This document shows positions 43,675 through 52,030 of a stretch of 64,000 nt of DNA, piece by piece; the stretch's first letter is position 1, and the number at the start of each line of letters is the position of its first letter. The position numbers were made by a program, and so were the translations under genes. Location of the stretch: assembly GCA_964528055.1 (NCBI GenBank), contig CAZGQM010000002.1, positions 310,001 to 374,000 on the forward strand, written 5' to 3'. Source of the stretch: Geoanaerobacter sp964528055 (GTDB lineage Bacteria; Desulfobacterota; Desulfuromonadia; Geobacterales; DSM-12255). Under the pieces are notes generated by a model. That model made no database searches. It was given only the letters and a program-made list of their open reading frames with translations, and was not told the origin of the DNA.

Positions 43675-44745
43675 ATGGCAAAGATTGATGCGCTGTTTAA
43701 GATGATGAAAGAGCAAGGGGCATCCGACCTTCATCTCTCCACCGGGGCACCCCCCATCTTCCGTCTGCATGGCGAGATGGAACGGCTTAACTTTAAAGAG
43801 CTTGCCCACGAGGAGCTTAAGGCAATTCTCTATGAGATCCTGAACGAGAAACAGAAGGCCGAGTTCGAGGTGAAGCACGATCTGGATTTTGCCTATTCCG
43901 TGGCAGGCCTGGCCCGCTTCCGGGGGAACATTCTGATGACCCATCGGGGAATAGGGGGGGTCTTTCGTATCATTCCGAGCAAGATTCTTTCTGCGGATGA
44001 CCTTGGCCTGCCGGAGGGTGTACGGAGGCTGACCACACTCAAGAAGGGGATGGTGCTGGTTACCGGTCCTACCGGGTCTGGCAAGTCAACCACACTGGCT
44101 GCTATGATTGATCTTATCAATTCAACCCGTAGGGAGCATATCCTGACCCTTGAGGACCCGCTGGAGTTTATTCACGAAAACAAACTGTCGCTCCTCAATC
44201 AGCGGCAGATCGGTGACCATTCGGATACTTTTACATCAGCACTCAGGGCGGCGTTACGAGAGGACCCGGACGTGATCCTGGTCGGCGAAATGCGTGACCT
44301 TGAGACCATCAGTCTGGCAATGTCAGCGGCTGAGACCGGACATCTTGTCTTTGGAACACTTCACACCAACTCGGCGGCCAAGACCATTGACCGGATCATC
44401 GATGTTTTTCCCCGGGACGGACAGGAGCAGATACGAGCCATGCTCTCCGAATCTCTCAAGGGGGTGGTCTGTCAACAGCTTCTGAAAACCGCTGACGGTA
44501 AGGGGAGAGTTGCGGCTCTGGAGGTCATGGTCGGCACTCCGGCAATCGGCAATCTGATCCGCGAAGGAAAGACCTTCCAGATTCCTTCCATCATCCAGAC
44601 TGCGAGGAAAGACGGGATGCAGCTGATGGACCAGCATCTGCTTGATCTGCTAAAAACCAAGCGGGTCGATCCGGCGGAGGCCTACCGCTGCTCAATCGAC
44701 AAAAAGCAGTTCGAGCAGTACCTGCCGAGTCCGCCACCTCAGTAA
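43675..44745 (+). CDS. pilT: Twitching motility ATPase PilT
   Basis: The 356-residue retraction ATPase starts at the ATG at 43675; the 19-codon upstream extension overlaps the GspE-like gene. It has ASDLHLSTGAPPIFRLHGEM at the N-terminus, Walker A GPTGSGKSTTLAAM (near residue 131), the Asp box LTLEDPLEFIHENK, Walker B DPDVILVGEMRD and the His box HLVFGTLHTNSAAKTIDRII. It powers type IV pilus retraction. Cotranscription with a catalytically dead GspE paralogue and a patatin is odd. It may be one of several PilT copies in this genome. Confidence 0.95.
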   Translation: MAKIDALFKMMKEQGASDLHLSTGAPPIFRLHGEMERLNFKELAHEELKAILYEILNEKQKAEFEVKHDLDFAYSVAGLARFRGNILMTHRGIGGVFRIIPSKILSADDLGLPEGVRRLTTLKKGMVLVTGPTGSGKSTTLAAMIDLINSTRREHILTLEDPLEFIHENKLSLLNQRQIGDHSDTFTSALRAALREDPDVILVGEMRDLETISLAMSAAETGHLVFGTLHTNSAAKTIDRIIDVFPRDGQEQIRAMLSESLKGVVCQQLLKTADGKGRVAALEVMVGTPAIGNLIREGKTFQIPSIIQTARKDGMQLMDQHLLDLLKTKRVDPAEAYRCSIDKKQFEQYLPSPPPQ

Positions 44746-44747
44746 TC

Positions 44748-44995
44748 CGGGCTACTGTTGACCAGATGTCGATTCCCCCCGGTTTAGCCACCGTATCGGA
44801 AATCAGAGCTTCGATCTCGACCGGTCGGGCCATGTCGGCACCGGTGCAAGAAACTGTGACTCCATGGTATGTCGCCATTTCGTCGGGCAACCTTTCGTTA
44901 AGAACGGCATCTTCTACACCGTTCATCATGATGCTGCACCCCTGGGGTGCCAGTGCCCGGGCTATGCCGAGGCCGATGCCGCTTGTTGAGCCGGT
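44748..44995 (-). pseudogene. 3-hydroxybutyrate dehydrogenase (SDR) remnant
   Basis: On the minus strand, 44995 to 44765 codes a clear short-chain dehydrogenase piece: TGSTSGIGLGIARALAPQG with the TGxxxGIG cofactor motif, then GVTVSCTGADMARPVEIEAL and GGIDI. The sequence then shifts frame: CTGGTCAAC, giving LVN as in the family's DILVNNAG, continues in another frame and stops next to the pilT stop. The N-terminal beta strand and about two thirds of the enzyme, including the Tyr-Lys active site, are missing. It lies just downstream of a CoA-transferase pair, the expected position for a ketone-body pathway gene. Confidence 0.7.
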
Positions 44996-45079
44996 CTGCG
45001 GCGTCCTGATCGTCCAAAAACTAAACATACTGGAACTCTGCCCCGGCTTTTCGGTCAGCACAGCACGCTCGTAATCTTG

Positions 45080-45724
45080 CTATGTGACTCCTGCAGCTAT
45101 GGCAATCTGCGGCTCTGTGCAGTCCCTGATTTCCTCGACGGTATGCCCTGGAGCCAGCTCCACCAACAACAGACCACTCTCGGTAACATCAAGCACTGCT
45201 CGATCGGTGATGATCCGGTGGACCACACCCTTGCCGGTAAGGGGCAGGGTGCAACGATTGAGGATTTTGGGTTCACCCTGTTTGTTGACATGGTCCATGA
45301 TAACCACGATTCGCTTGGCACCATGCACCAGGTCCATGGCCCCCCCCATCCCCTTGACCATCTTGCCCGGTATGACCCAGTTGGCCAGATCTCCGGATGA
45401 GGAGACCTCCATCCCCCCCAGTATGGCCAGATCGATGTGGCCGCCCCGGATCATGGCAAACGATTCGGCGCTGCTGAAGAGTGCCGCCCCCGGTATCAAG
45501 GTGATGGTTTCCTTCCCCGCATTGATCAGGTCAGGATCGAGCTCCTCCTCGGTCGGATAGGGTCCGATACCCAATAGGCCGTTTTCCGACTGCAGCACCA
45601 CCCGCTTTCCCTCAGGGATATAGTTGGCAACCATGGTCGGCATCCCGATACCCAGGTTGACGTAATAACCATCCTCTATCTCCTGTGAAGCCCTCTGGGC
45701 AATCTCCTCACGTGACCATGTCAT
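45080..45724 (-). CDS. scoB: 3-oxoacid (acetoacetate) CoA-transferase subunit B
   Basis: The 214-residue beta subunit has the catalytic Glu in LQSENGLLGIG and the family segments YVNLGIGMPT and GAMDLVHGAKR. With subunit A it moves CoA between succinyl-CoA or acetyl-CoA and an acetoacetate-like acid. The ATG overlaps the scoA stop (ATGA). Downstream lies the dehydrogenase remnant. The substrate (acetoacetate, butyrate or another) cannot be fixed from sequence alone. Confidence 0.9.
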   Translation of the reverse strand: MTWSREEIAQRASQEIEDGYYVNLGIGMPTMVANYIPEGKRVVLQSENGLLGIGPYPTEEELDPDLINAGKETITLIPGAALFSSAESFAMIRGGHIDLAILGGMEVSSSGDLANWVIPGKMVKGMGGAMDLVHGAKRIVVIMDHVNKQGEPKILNRCTLPLTGKGVVHRIITDRAVLDVTESGLLLVELAPGHTVEEIRDCTEPQIAIAAGVT

Positions 45725-46419
45725 GGCTTTGCTCCTTTACGCACGGTCCGGCGTTCAATCCGTTTTTCGTGATGTTCGCAGCTGATGATACGCTGTACAT
45801 AGATGCTGGGGGTATGTACCTGCTCGGGTTCCAGTTCGCCAATTGCCGCCAAAATCTCCACTTCGGCAATGGTCGTGTTCCCGGCAGTCGCCATCATGGG
45901 ATTGAAATTGCGTGCCGTGCGGCGATACTGCAGATTACCCAGTCCATCGCCCCGCCAGGCCTTGACCAGGGCGAAGTCTGCCTTGAGCCCCAGCTCGAGC
46001 AGATATTCCTTGCCATTGAAGACCCTCATTTCCCTCCCTTCGGCAATCGGTGTGCCGACCCCGGCCGGGGTGTAAAAGGCCGGGATTCCCGCACCTCCGG
46101 CTCTGATCCGCTCGGCAAGGGTCCCCTGGGGCACGAGTTCCACCTCCAGTTCGCCGGAGAGATACTGGCGCTCGAACTCCTTGTTCTCCCCAACATATGA
46201 TGCGACCATTTTTTTGATCTGGCGGTTTTCGAGCAGCAGCCCGAGTCCCCAGTCGTCCACCCCGCAGTTGTTGGAGATGACGGTCAGATTCTTCACACCG
46301 GACTCGCGCACTCCGAGGATAAGGTTCTCCGGAATACCGACCAGACCGAAACCGCCGACCATGATGGTGGCCCCTTCATGAATACCTGCCAGTGCCTCTG
46401 GTATAGATGTACAGATCAT
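45721..46419 (-). CDS. scoA: 3-oxoacid (acetoacetate) CoA-transferase subunit A
   Basis: The 232-residue alpha subunit shows the CoA-binding motif VGGFGLVGIPENLI, ISNNCGVDDWGLG and GLKADFALVKAWRGD. GGAGAGGAAAC precedes the ATG. It is complete and translationally coupled to scoB. The 28-residue tail of an unrelated permease gene lies 28 bases upstream, showing that the DNA in front was deleted or rearranged. Confidence 0.9.
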   Translation of the reverse strand: MICTSIPEALAGIHEGATIMVGGFGLVGIPENLILGVRESGVKNLTVISNNCGVDDWGLGLLLENRQIKKMVASYVGENKEFERQYLSGELEVELVPQGTLAERIRAGGAGIPAFYTPAGVGTPIAEGREMRVFNGKEYLLELGLKADFALVKAWRGDGLGNLQYRRTARNFNPMMATAGNTTIAEVEILAAIGELEPEQVHTPSIYVQRIISCEHHEKRIERRTVRKGAKP

Positions 46420-46446
46420 GTTTCCTCTCCGATTTACCGTGATGTA

Positions 46447-46530
46447 CTATAGCGACCGTTTCAGCCGACGCCCCAACTCGCCGATAAACCCGCGTCGAAA
46501 AAGCAGCACGCAGACCACAAAGATCCCCTG
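46447..46530 (-). pseudogene. C-terminal tail of a LivM-like branched-chain amino acid permease
   Basis: On the minus strand the bases read GIFVVCVLLFRRGFIGELGR, then RLKRSL and a TAG at 46447-46449, the usual hydrophobic-then-basic end of LivM-type ABC permeases. Nothing of the remaining ~290 residues is found upstream. The piece is short, so the family call is moderate. Confidence 0.5.
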
Positions 46531-46598
46531 ATGATTACTGTTATCCAGGATCCTACCGAACTCAACTAAAACGGTATGCTATGCAGCATTTCATCCAA

Positions 46599-46817
46599 TC
46601 AGTGTATGCAGGCTCTAGTTCCTATAGAGTCAGTTACTGTTAATGCGGCCGTTCTCATTTCTGCGCAATTGAAATTTAGTAATGCAACATCAAGTACACC
46701 TTTTAAATTTATTGGTATCAACCCTTCCTTTATGAATATAGTAATGCTGTTATTGTTTTTTATGAGCAGGGATCCTTTGTACTCTACCCTTAGCCCGTCG
46801 TTGTAGGCGCATGTCAT
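46599..46817 (-). CDS. Small AT-rich orphan ORF, unknown function
   Basis: I do not recognise this 72-residue product (start ATG at 46817 with AAGGAAGGTGAGA upstream). It contains VEYKGSLLIKNNNSITIFIK and NLKGVLDVALLNFNC, which alternate like beta strands. The stretch 46550-46860 is visibly richer in A and T than its neighbours and sits exactly at the junction next to the LivM tail, which hints at foreign DNA. The good ribosome-binding site is the main support. Confidence 0.4.
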   Translation of the reverse strand: MTCAYNDGLRVEYKGSLLIKNNNSITIFIKEGLIPINLKGVLDVALLNFNCAEMRTAALTVTDSIGTRACIH

Positions 46818-46959
46818 TGTTCTCACCTTCCTTCTGGGTATATTGTGGCATATTCAAGTGAAAATGTCATTTGCATCTGCATTCAGCTGTCAGCTCCGGT
46901 TATGGTGCTATAATAATGGAGAGAGTGACAACGGCCTTTTTCACCGTGACGGAGATTGA

Positions 46960-47550
46960 GTGCGCTATTTACCCATGATGCTGTTATTGACAATCCTGCA
47001 GGCCGGCCAACCAACTTTTGGCGCAGATCTTGTCCCGCTCGCCTCCTGCGCAACCAAGGTATTCGACGAGATCAGCAGCACCCGTGCCTGGTCGGGAAAG
47101 AGTCCGGTCGGTTGTTCGACCCACGTGGCGGTGGAGAAGTGGGCGGATGGGGCCCAGGTGACCACCTGGATCACTGAAGGGAACGAAGGGGGGTGGGTAC
47201 GGCTATCCTATGCGACAAAAATGGGCTACACTGAGATTGCCGATGCAAAGGCGCTGCATCAGGGTAACAAGGATCTGCAGTCCAGGGCAAAGCGACTGGA
47301 GCGCTGCCTGAATTCGCTGCTTACTGCGAACGACCCGCTTGACTGCCGCTACAAGGCGTCCAAGGAGTATGACGTTGGTGAGAAGATGGGGACCATGCGG
47401 CGCTGGCTGGTCTGGCTCGATGACGGGGGGCGGCAGGGTGTGGTGGAATACCTCTCAGGCGACACCGTTGCCACCCCGACCCCGCCTGCAGATCTCTTCT
47501 CCGGAGAGCCGCTGCCGCCTGGGACCGATCTGCATATCCTCCTGCGATAA
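46960..47550 (+). CDS. Secreted hypothetical protein
   Basis: The 196-residue product (GTG start after GGAGATTGA) begins with a signal peptide (YLPMMLLLTILQAGQPTFG) and contains four cysteines (SCATK; GCST; RCLN; DCRY) that could form two disulfides. A central basic segment, NKDLQSRAKRLERCLNSLL, is probably helical. I know no family for it. It lies 70 bases upstream of the molybdenum hydroxylase operon on the same strand, but a connection is not shown. Confidence 0.6.
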   Translation: MRYLPMMLLLTILQAGQPTFGADLVPLASCATKVFDEISSTRAWSGKSPVGCSTHVAVEKWADGAQVTTWITEGNEGGWVRLSYATKMGYTEIADAKALHQGNKDLQSRAKRLERCLNSLLTANDPLDCRYKASKEYDVGEKMGTMRRWLVWLDDGGRQGVVEYLSGDTVATPTPPADLFSGEPLPPGTDLHILLR

Positions 47551-47620
47551 TAGCCCTTGTTGCTGTAGGGCTGAAATACGATGAAGGAGATGACTCCCAA
47601 TAAAGTTAAAGGAGGAGGTA

Positions 47621-48091
47621 ATGCTCGTTTTCAACGTTAACGGTAAGGAACAGCGGATCGATGTAACTCCTGACACACCGTTGTTGTGGGTGCTGCGCGA
47701 GAAACTCGGGCTTATTGGGAGTAAGTTCGGCTGCGGCGAGGGGATCTGCGGAGCCTGCACGGTCCATATCGACGGCATGCCGCAACGCTCGTGCATAACA
47801 CCGATGGCAGACGTGCAGGGCAGGAAGGTGATTACCATCGAGGGAATAGCGGATTCCAACCCTGTAAAAAAGGCATGGCTTGCCCAGGAGGTATCGCAGT
47901 GCGGCTACTGCCAGCCGGGACAGATCATGTCAGCCGTGGCCTTGCTGGAGAAGAATCCGAAACCGACCGACGCCGACATCGACAGTGCCATGAGCGGCAA
48001 CCTCTGTCGATGCGGCACGTATGGTCGAATCCGTCGCGCCATCCATGTTGCCAGCGGGAAACCGACCGGGAAGGGGGGTAAAACCAGATGA
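47621..48091 (+). CDS. iorA: Molybdenum hydroxylase small [2Fe-2S] subunit (IorA type)
   Basis: The 156-residue subunit carries the plant-type [2Fe-2S] motif CGCGEGICGACTVHIDG (Cys near 43-51, plus Cys63-equivalent RSC) and the second [2Fe-2S] motif CGYCQPGQIM...CRCGTYGRI. A strong AAAGGAGGAGG precedes the ATG. It passes electrons from the Mo centre of the large subunit. No FAD subunit gene is nearby, as in two-subunit IorAB enzymes. It overlaps iorB by 4 bases. Confidence 0.92.
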   Translation: MLVFNVNGKEQRIDVTPDTPLLWVLREKLGLIGSKFGCGEGICGACTVHIDGMPQRSCITPMADVQGRKVITIEGIADSNPVKKAWLAQEVSQCGYCQPGQIMSAVALLEKNPKPTDADIDSAMSGNLCRCGTYGRIRRAIHVASGKPTGKGGKTR

Positions 48092-50259
48092 GCAGGTCAT
48101 ACAAAATAAGTCGGCGACAGTTCATGAAGAGCAGCGCATTGGCCGGCGGCGGACTCTTCCTTGCCTGCCACATCCCCTTTGGCAACCGGGACGCCCAGGC
48201 GTCCGGGGGCGGTTCCTTCGCCCCTAATGCCTTTCTCCGCATAGGCAGCGACGAAAGTATCACCGTAATCGTCAACAAGTCCGAGATGGGCCAGGGGGTC
48301 TACACCTCACTCCCCATGCTGGTAGCAGAGGAGTTGTGCTGTGACTGGAAAAAGGTGATGTTTCAGGCATCGCCGGTTGCACCCGAGTACAACCATGCCC
48401 AGTTCGGACCGATCATGGTCACCGGCGGCAGTTCCAGCGTCCGCTCCGAATGGGAGCGGCTCTCTCTGGCAGGGGCAACGGCGCGGGAAATGCTGATCAC
48501 TGCTGCGGCACAACAGTGGAAGAGCGATCCGGTAACCTGCCGGGCTGAAAATGGTGTTGTGTATGGCCCAAACGGGAAACAGCTCAGTTTCGGCAAACTG
48601 GCCGATATGGCTGCCAAACTGCCTCTGCCTAAAGAACCGAGGCTTAAATCCGGAGGGAAAAATCTGCTCGGCAAGCCGCTCCACCGACTGGACAGTCCGG
48701 GCAAGATCAACGGTACAGCAATCTTTGGCATCGATGTTACAGCTCCGGGCATGTTGACTGCCGTGATTGCCCGTGCACCAGTCTTTGGCGCAAGGGTCAA
48801 GAGCTTCGATGCGGCAAAGTCAATGGCCATTCCGGGTGTAAGGGATGTGGTAACCGTTGATGCGGGCGTTGCGGTGGTGGCAGATGGTTTCTGGTCGGCA
48901 TTGAAAGGGCGCGAACAGTTGCAGGTCATTTGGGAGGAAGGTAACGGTGCCAAGCTGTCCACTCAAGGGATGCGCGAGGAGTATGCCCGCCTGTCAGCCA
49001 CCGCCGGTCTGGTGGCCCGCAAGGAGGGAGAGGCATCTGTTGTGCTGGCACAAGCCAGGAAGCGCTACGTGGTCGAGTACGAACTCCCCTACCTGGCCCA
49101 TGCGCCCATGGAGCCACTCAACTGCTTTGTGGACTTGAAAACCGACAGTTGCCTGATTCGCACGGGAAGCCAGTTCCAGACCGTTGACCGTAATGCTGCG
49201 GCGAGGGTGGCCGGCCTGAAGCCGGAACAGGTTACACTTGAGACAACCTTTTTGGGAGGCGGCTTCGGCAGACGTGCCTGTACGGGATCGGACTTCGTCA
49301 TCGAAGCGGTTCAGGTGGCCAAGGCAGTACGACAACCGGTCAAGGTGATCCGTACCCGTGAAGACGACACCAAGGCCGGTTATTATCGTCCGATGTGGTA
49401 CAACAAGGTAACTGCCTGTCTGGACGACAAAGGGATGCCACTGGCCTGGCACCATATAATCGTGGGGCAATCTATCATCGCCGGCACACCCTTCGAATCC
49501 GCCATGGTCAAGAACGGCATTGACAATACGTCGGTGGAGGGGGCCGCAGATACCCCCTATGACATCCCCAACCTGCAGGTGGAACTGCACAGCCCGAAAA
49601 ACGTCGTGCCGGTCCTCTGGTGGCGCTCGGTCGGTCACTCCCACACCGCCTTCGTCATGGAGGGCTTTATGGATGAGCTTGCCCATGCCGCCGGCCAGGA
49701 TCCTTACCAGTACCGTCGAAAACTCCTGGCCAAGCATCCCCGCAACCTTAACGTCCTTGAAACCGCAGCACTGAAAGCCGGGTGGGGTAAGCCGCTCCCC
49801 AAAGGGCACGGCCGAGGCATTGCCGTGCATGAGTCATTCGGCAGTTTCATAGCCCAGGTGGCGGAAGTGTCACTGGATGCCAAAGGCGCTATCAGGGTGC
49901 ACCGGGTGGTCTGTGCGGTCGACTGCGGCCGTATTGTCAACCCTGACACGATAAAGGCTCAGATGGAATCGGGCATTGTTTTCGGTCTTTCAGCAGCACT
50001 GTACGGTGCCATCACCCTTAAAGACGGACGGGTCGAACAGGGGAATTTCCATGACTATCCGCTGCTGCGCATGCAGGCCATGCCCATGGTGGAAGTGCAT
50101 ATCATAGAGAGCAACGAGCCCCCAGGCGGTGTGGGCGAACCAGGGGTTCCCCCCATAGCCCCGGCAGTGGCCAATGCTCTGTTTGCAGCAAAAGGGATAA
50201 GGATGCGCGCCCTCCCCATGACACCGGAAAAAATAACAGCGGCACGAAAGAAGGGGTGA
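48088..50259 (+). CDS. iorB: Molybdenum hydroxylase large subunit (IorB type)
   Basis: The 723-residue catalytic subunit has a twin-arginine signal (SRRQFMKSSALAGGGLFLAC), which indicates export of the folded cofactor-loaded enzyme to the periplasm. Molybdopterin-binding motifs seen are KSEMGQGVYTSLPMLVAEEL, FLGGGFGRRA and the catalytic Glu in GGVGEPGVPPIAPAVANAL. Family members oxidise N-heterocycles or aldehydes; the substrate here is not known. Downstream XdhC and MobA-like genes supply cofactor maturation. Confidence 0.92.
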   Translation: MSRSYKISRRQFMKSSALAGGGLFLACHIPFGNRDAQASGGGSFAPNAFLRIGSDESITVIVNKSEMGQGVYTSLPMLVAEELCCDWKKVMFQASPVAPEYNHAQFGPIMVTGGSSSVRSEWERLSLAGATAREMLITAAAQQWKSDPVTCRAENGVVYGPNGKQLSFGKLADMAAKLPLPKEPRLKSGGKNLLGKPLHRLDSPGKINGTAIFGIDVTAPGMLTAVIARAPVFGARVKSFDAAKSMAIPGVRDVVTVDAGVAVVADGFWSALKGREQLQVIWEEGNGAKLSTQGMREEYARLSATAGLVARKEGEASVVLAQARKRYVVEYELPYLAHAPMEPLNCFVDLKTDSCLIRTGSQFQTVDRNAAARVAGLKPEQVTLETTFLGGGFGRRACTGSDFVIEAVQVAKAVRQPVKVIRTREDDTKAGYYRPMWYNKVTACLDDKGMPLAWHHIIVGQSIIAGTPFESAMVKNGIDNTSVEGAADTPYDIPNLQVELHSPKNVVPVLWWRSVGHSHTAFVMEGFMDELAHAAGQDPYQYRRKLLAKHPRNLNVLETAALKAGWGKPLPKGHGRGIAVHESFGSFIAQVAEVSLDAKGAIRVHRVVCAVDCGRIVNPDTIKAQMESGIVFGLSAALYGAITLKDGRVEQGNFHDYPLLRMQAMPMVEVHIIESNEPPGGVGEPGVPPIAPAVANALFAAKGIRMRALPMTPEKITAARKKG

Positions 50260-50262
50260 GCT

Positions 50263-51030
50263 TTGATCGATCTGGAACTGTACGAGGAAATGGTGCGGCT
50301 TACCCGTCAGGGAGAACCATTTGTTCTGGCAACAGTGGTGGCCAGCAGCGGTTCATCGCCCCGTAAGCCCGGGGCAAAGATGGTGGTACGCAGGAACGGA
50401 ACCTGTCTTGGCACTGTTGGTGGCGGACGTGTCGAGAAGGAATCCGTAGAGGCGGGGATCCTAGCGCTCTCGGACGAGACTCCCAGAACTCTTGAATTTG
50501 TCCTTACCGGGGAAAACGGTTATGCCTGCGGCGGCAGCATGACGATATTCATCGAGCCCCAGGGGAAACGCCCGCTATTGGTAATGTTCGGCGCAGGCCA
50601 TGTCGGACGGGCAGTTACCAGACTCGCCAGCATCTGTGGCTTTCGGGTAGTTGTCGTTGACGAACGACCCGATTGCGCAACTGAGGCGCTGCTTCCGGGG
50701 GTCGACCAGATCATATGCGCCCCGGTGATCGATTCATTCGTGCAGCTTGCATTGGATTCTCATAGCTTTGCAGTAATTGCCACGCCGGGCCACCTGTCGG
50801 ATTTCGATGCCGTGCGTGGCTGCCTGGCTTCCCCGGCCGGGTTCATCGGCCTTCTGGGAAGCAGACGCAAGCGGGAAACCCTGCTCGAGACCCTGGAGGA
50901 TGAAGGGTATGATACAGCAGAGCGTGCCAGAATTATCACCCCGGTGGGGCTCGATATTGGGGCTCAGACTCCCGAGGAGATCGCCGTCAGCATCGTCGGT
51001 CAATTGATCGCCATCAGGAAAGAGCGATGA
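50263..51030 (+). CDS. XdhC-family molybdenum cofactor sulfuration/insertion protein
   Basis: The 255-residue protein begins with TTG four bases after the iorB stop. It has the XdhC N-terminal domain (LATVVASSGSSPRKPGAKMV; GTVGGGRVEKESV) and a C-terminal Rossmann domain (LVMFGAGHVGRAVTRLAS; GLLGSRRKRETLLETL). XdhC proteins bind Moco and help sulfurate and insert it into xanthine-dehydrogenase-family enzymes. It overlaps the MobA-like gene by 4 bases, so it forms one operon with iorAB. Confidence 0.9.
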   Translation: MIDLELYEEMVRLTRQGEPFVLATVVASSGSSPRKPGAKMVVRRNGTCLGTVGGGRVEKESVEAGILALSDETPRTLEFVLTGENGYACGGSMTIFIEPQGKRPLLVMFGAGHVGRAVTRLASICGFRVVVVDERPDCATEALLPGVDQIICAPVIDSFVQLALDSHSFAVIATPGHLSDFDAVRGCLASPAGFIGLLGSRRKRETLLETLEDEGYDTAERARIITPVGLDIGAQTPEEIAVSIVGQLIAIRKER

Positions 51031-51626
51031 ATGGTCATGTGGCCGCCATCCTGCTTGCAGCCGGCAAGTCGCAGCGCATGGGGAGTTGCAAACAGCTTCT
51101 GCCTCTGGGAAACCGCAGGGTGATCGACTGTTGCCTGGAGACGCTCACTGCTGCCGGGATCAATGAAATAGTGGTGGTCGTCTCTCGTAACGCTGAAGAA
51201 GTTGCTGAAGCAGCACGGATCTATCCGGTGAAGATCGTTGTCAATACCCACATTGACGGAGACATGGCCTCATCGGTGCGAGTTGGACGGAATGCACTGT
51301 TGCCGGATTCCACAGGGGTCATCGTCACCCTGTGCGATTATCCACTGCTGCTCCCATCCACATTGTCACTCCTGATGGCAAAGCATCAGGTTTCTCCGGA
51401 GAGTATTATTATCCCCTGCCATGCAGGACAGCGAGGACACCCGTTGCTCTTTCCCCGTCAGGTATTGAACGGATTGGCGGATGAACAGATTCTGCGCGAC
51501 CTGGTACATCACGGTCAGGCCAAAATCATTCATCTTGATGTGGAAGACTCTGGGGTACTCATTGACATGGATACGCCGGAAGATTACCGGCGCATCCTGG
51601 AATTAACTGAACTCTCCAGAGACTAA
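51027..51626 (+). CDS. MobA/MocA-like molybdenum cofactor nucleotidyltransferase
   Basis: The 199-residue protein has the nucleotidyltransferase N-terminus AAILLAAGKSQRMGSCKQLL, the metal-binding segment VTLCDYPLLLP and the segment IIPCHAGQRGHPLLFPR. In this context MocA-type enzymes make the cytosine dinucleotide form of the cofactor for molybdenum hydroxylases. This fits iorAB, but GMP transfer cannot be excluded from sequence. It is the last intact gene of the operon. Confidence 0.85.
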   Translation: MNGHVAAILLAAGKSQRMGSCKQLLPLGNRRVIDCCLETLTAAGINEIVVVVSRNAEEVAEAARIYPVKIVVNTHIDGDMASSVRVGRNALLPDSTGVIVTLCDYPLLLPSTLSLLMAKHQVSPESIIIPCHAGQRGHPLLFPRQVLNGLADEQILRDLVHHGQAKIIHLDVEDSGVLIDMDTPEDYRRILELTELSRD

Positions 51627-51640
51627 AAAGCGAGGTCTCC

Positions 51641-51877
51641 ATCTCCACGTTCACGGTAACATGCAGTTCATGCAAATCAGTTAACAGGATACCTGAGCAA
51701 ATGGAGGGGCGAAAGGGTCATTGCGGCAACTGCACGGCAGAATTGCCTCCAGGGTATTACAGGCCGCAAGAGCTGATGGACAAGACTTTTGACGTCTTTG
51801 TGCAGAACGCTCCAGGACCTGTCCTGGCTGAATTCTGGGCTCACTGGGATCTGCCAGATGGTACTCATCCGCTCTGA
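51641..51877 (+). pseudogene. Thioredoxin (TrxC-like) remnant without active site
   Basis: The open frame reads CSSCKSVNRIPEQMEGRKGH then CGNCTAELPPG, a two-CXXC zinc-ribbon as in thioredoxin 2. Next come FDVFVQNAPGPVLAEFWAHW, which is the thioredoxin strand leading to WCGPC. In place of WCGPC the sequence runs WDLPDGTHPL and stops at 51875-51877; the rest of the fold is not recognisable in any frame. No usual start codon is found before the zinc ribbon: GAGG is followed five bases later by ATC at 51641. The gene is dead. Confidence 0.65.
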
Positions 51878-52030
51878 CGTCTCGAAAAACCAATATTCGA
51901 CTCCAATTATCTGATTGCATATTCCGCTGGATCCGACTACCTGCCGGTCACCCCTCCCTGGAGGCATTCCTGGGTGTACCACTGATTCGTGAAGGGTTCC
52001 GAAAATGGCGCATATAGTTTGCGGACAATT
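51878..52030. other. Non-coding stretch after the thioredoxin remnant
   Basis: This stretch lies between the remnant and the convergent nitroreductase. I see no gene, RNA or clear repeat. A minus-strand frame at 51677-51982 has no family likeness. Confidence 0.4.

Noticed and set aside
44591..44760. Minus-strand frame continuing from the dehydrogenase remnant into pilT
   Set aside because: Past the frameshift the translation has no SDR likeness and lies antisense to the well-supported pilT.
47552..47572. AGCCCT/AGGGCT hairpin after the secreted hypothetical gene
   Set aside because: Only six base pairs and no T-tract; not accepted as a terminator.
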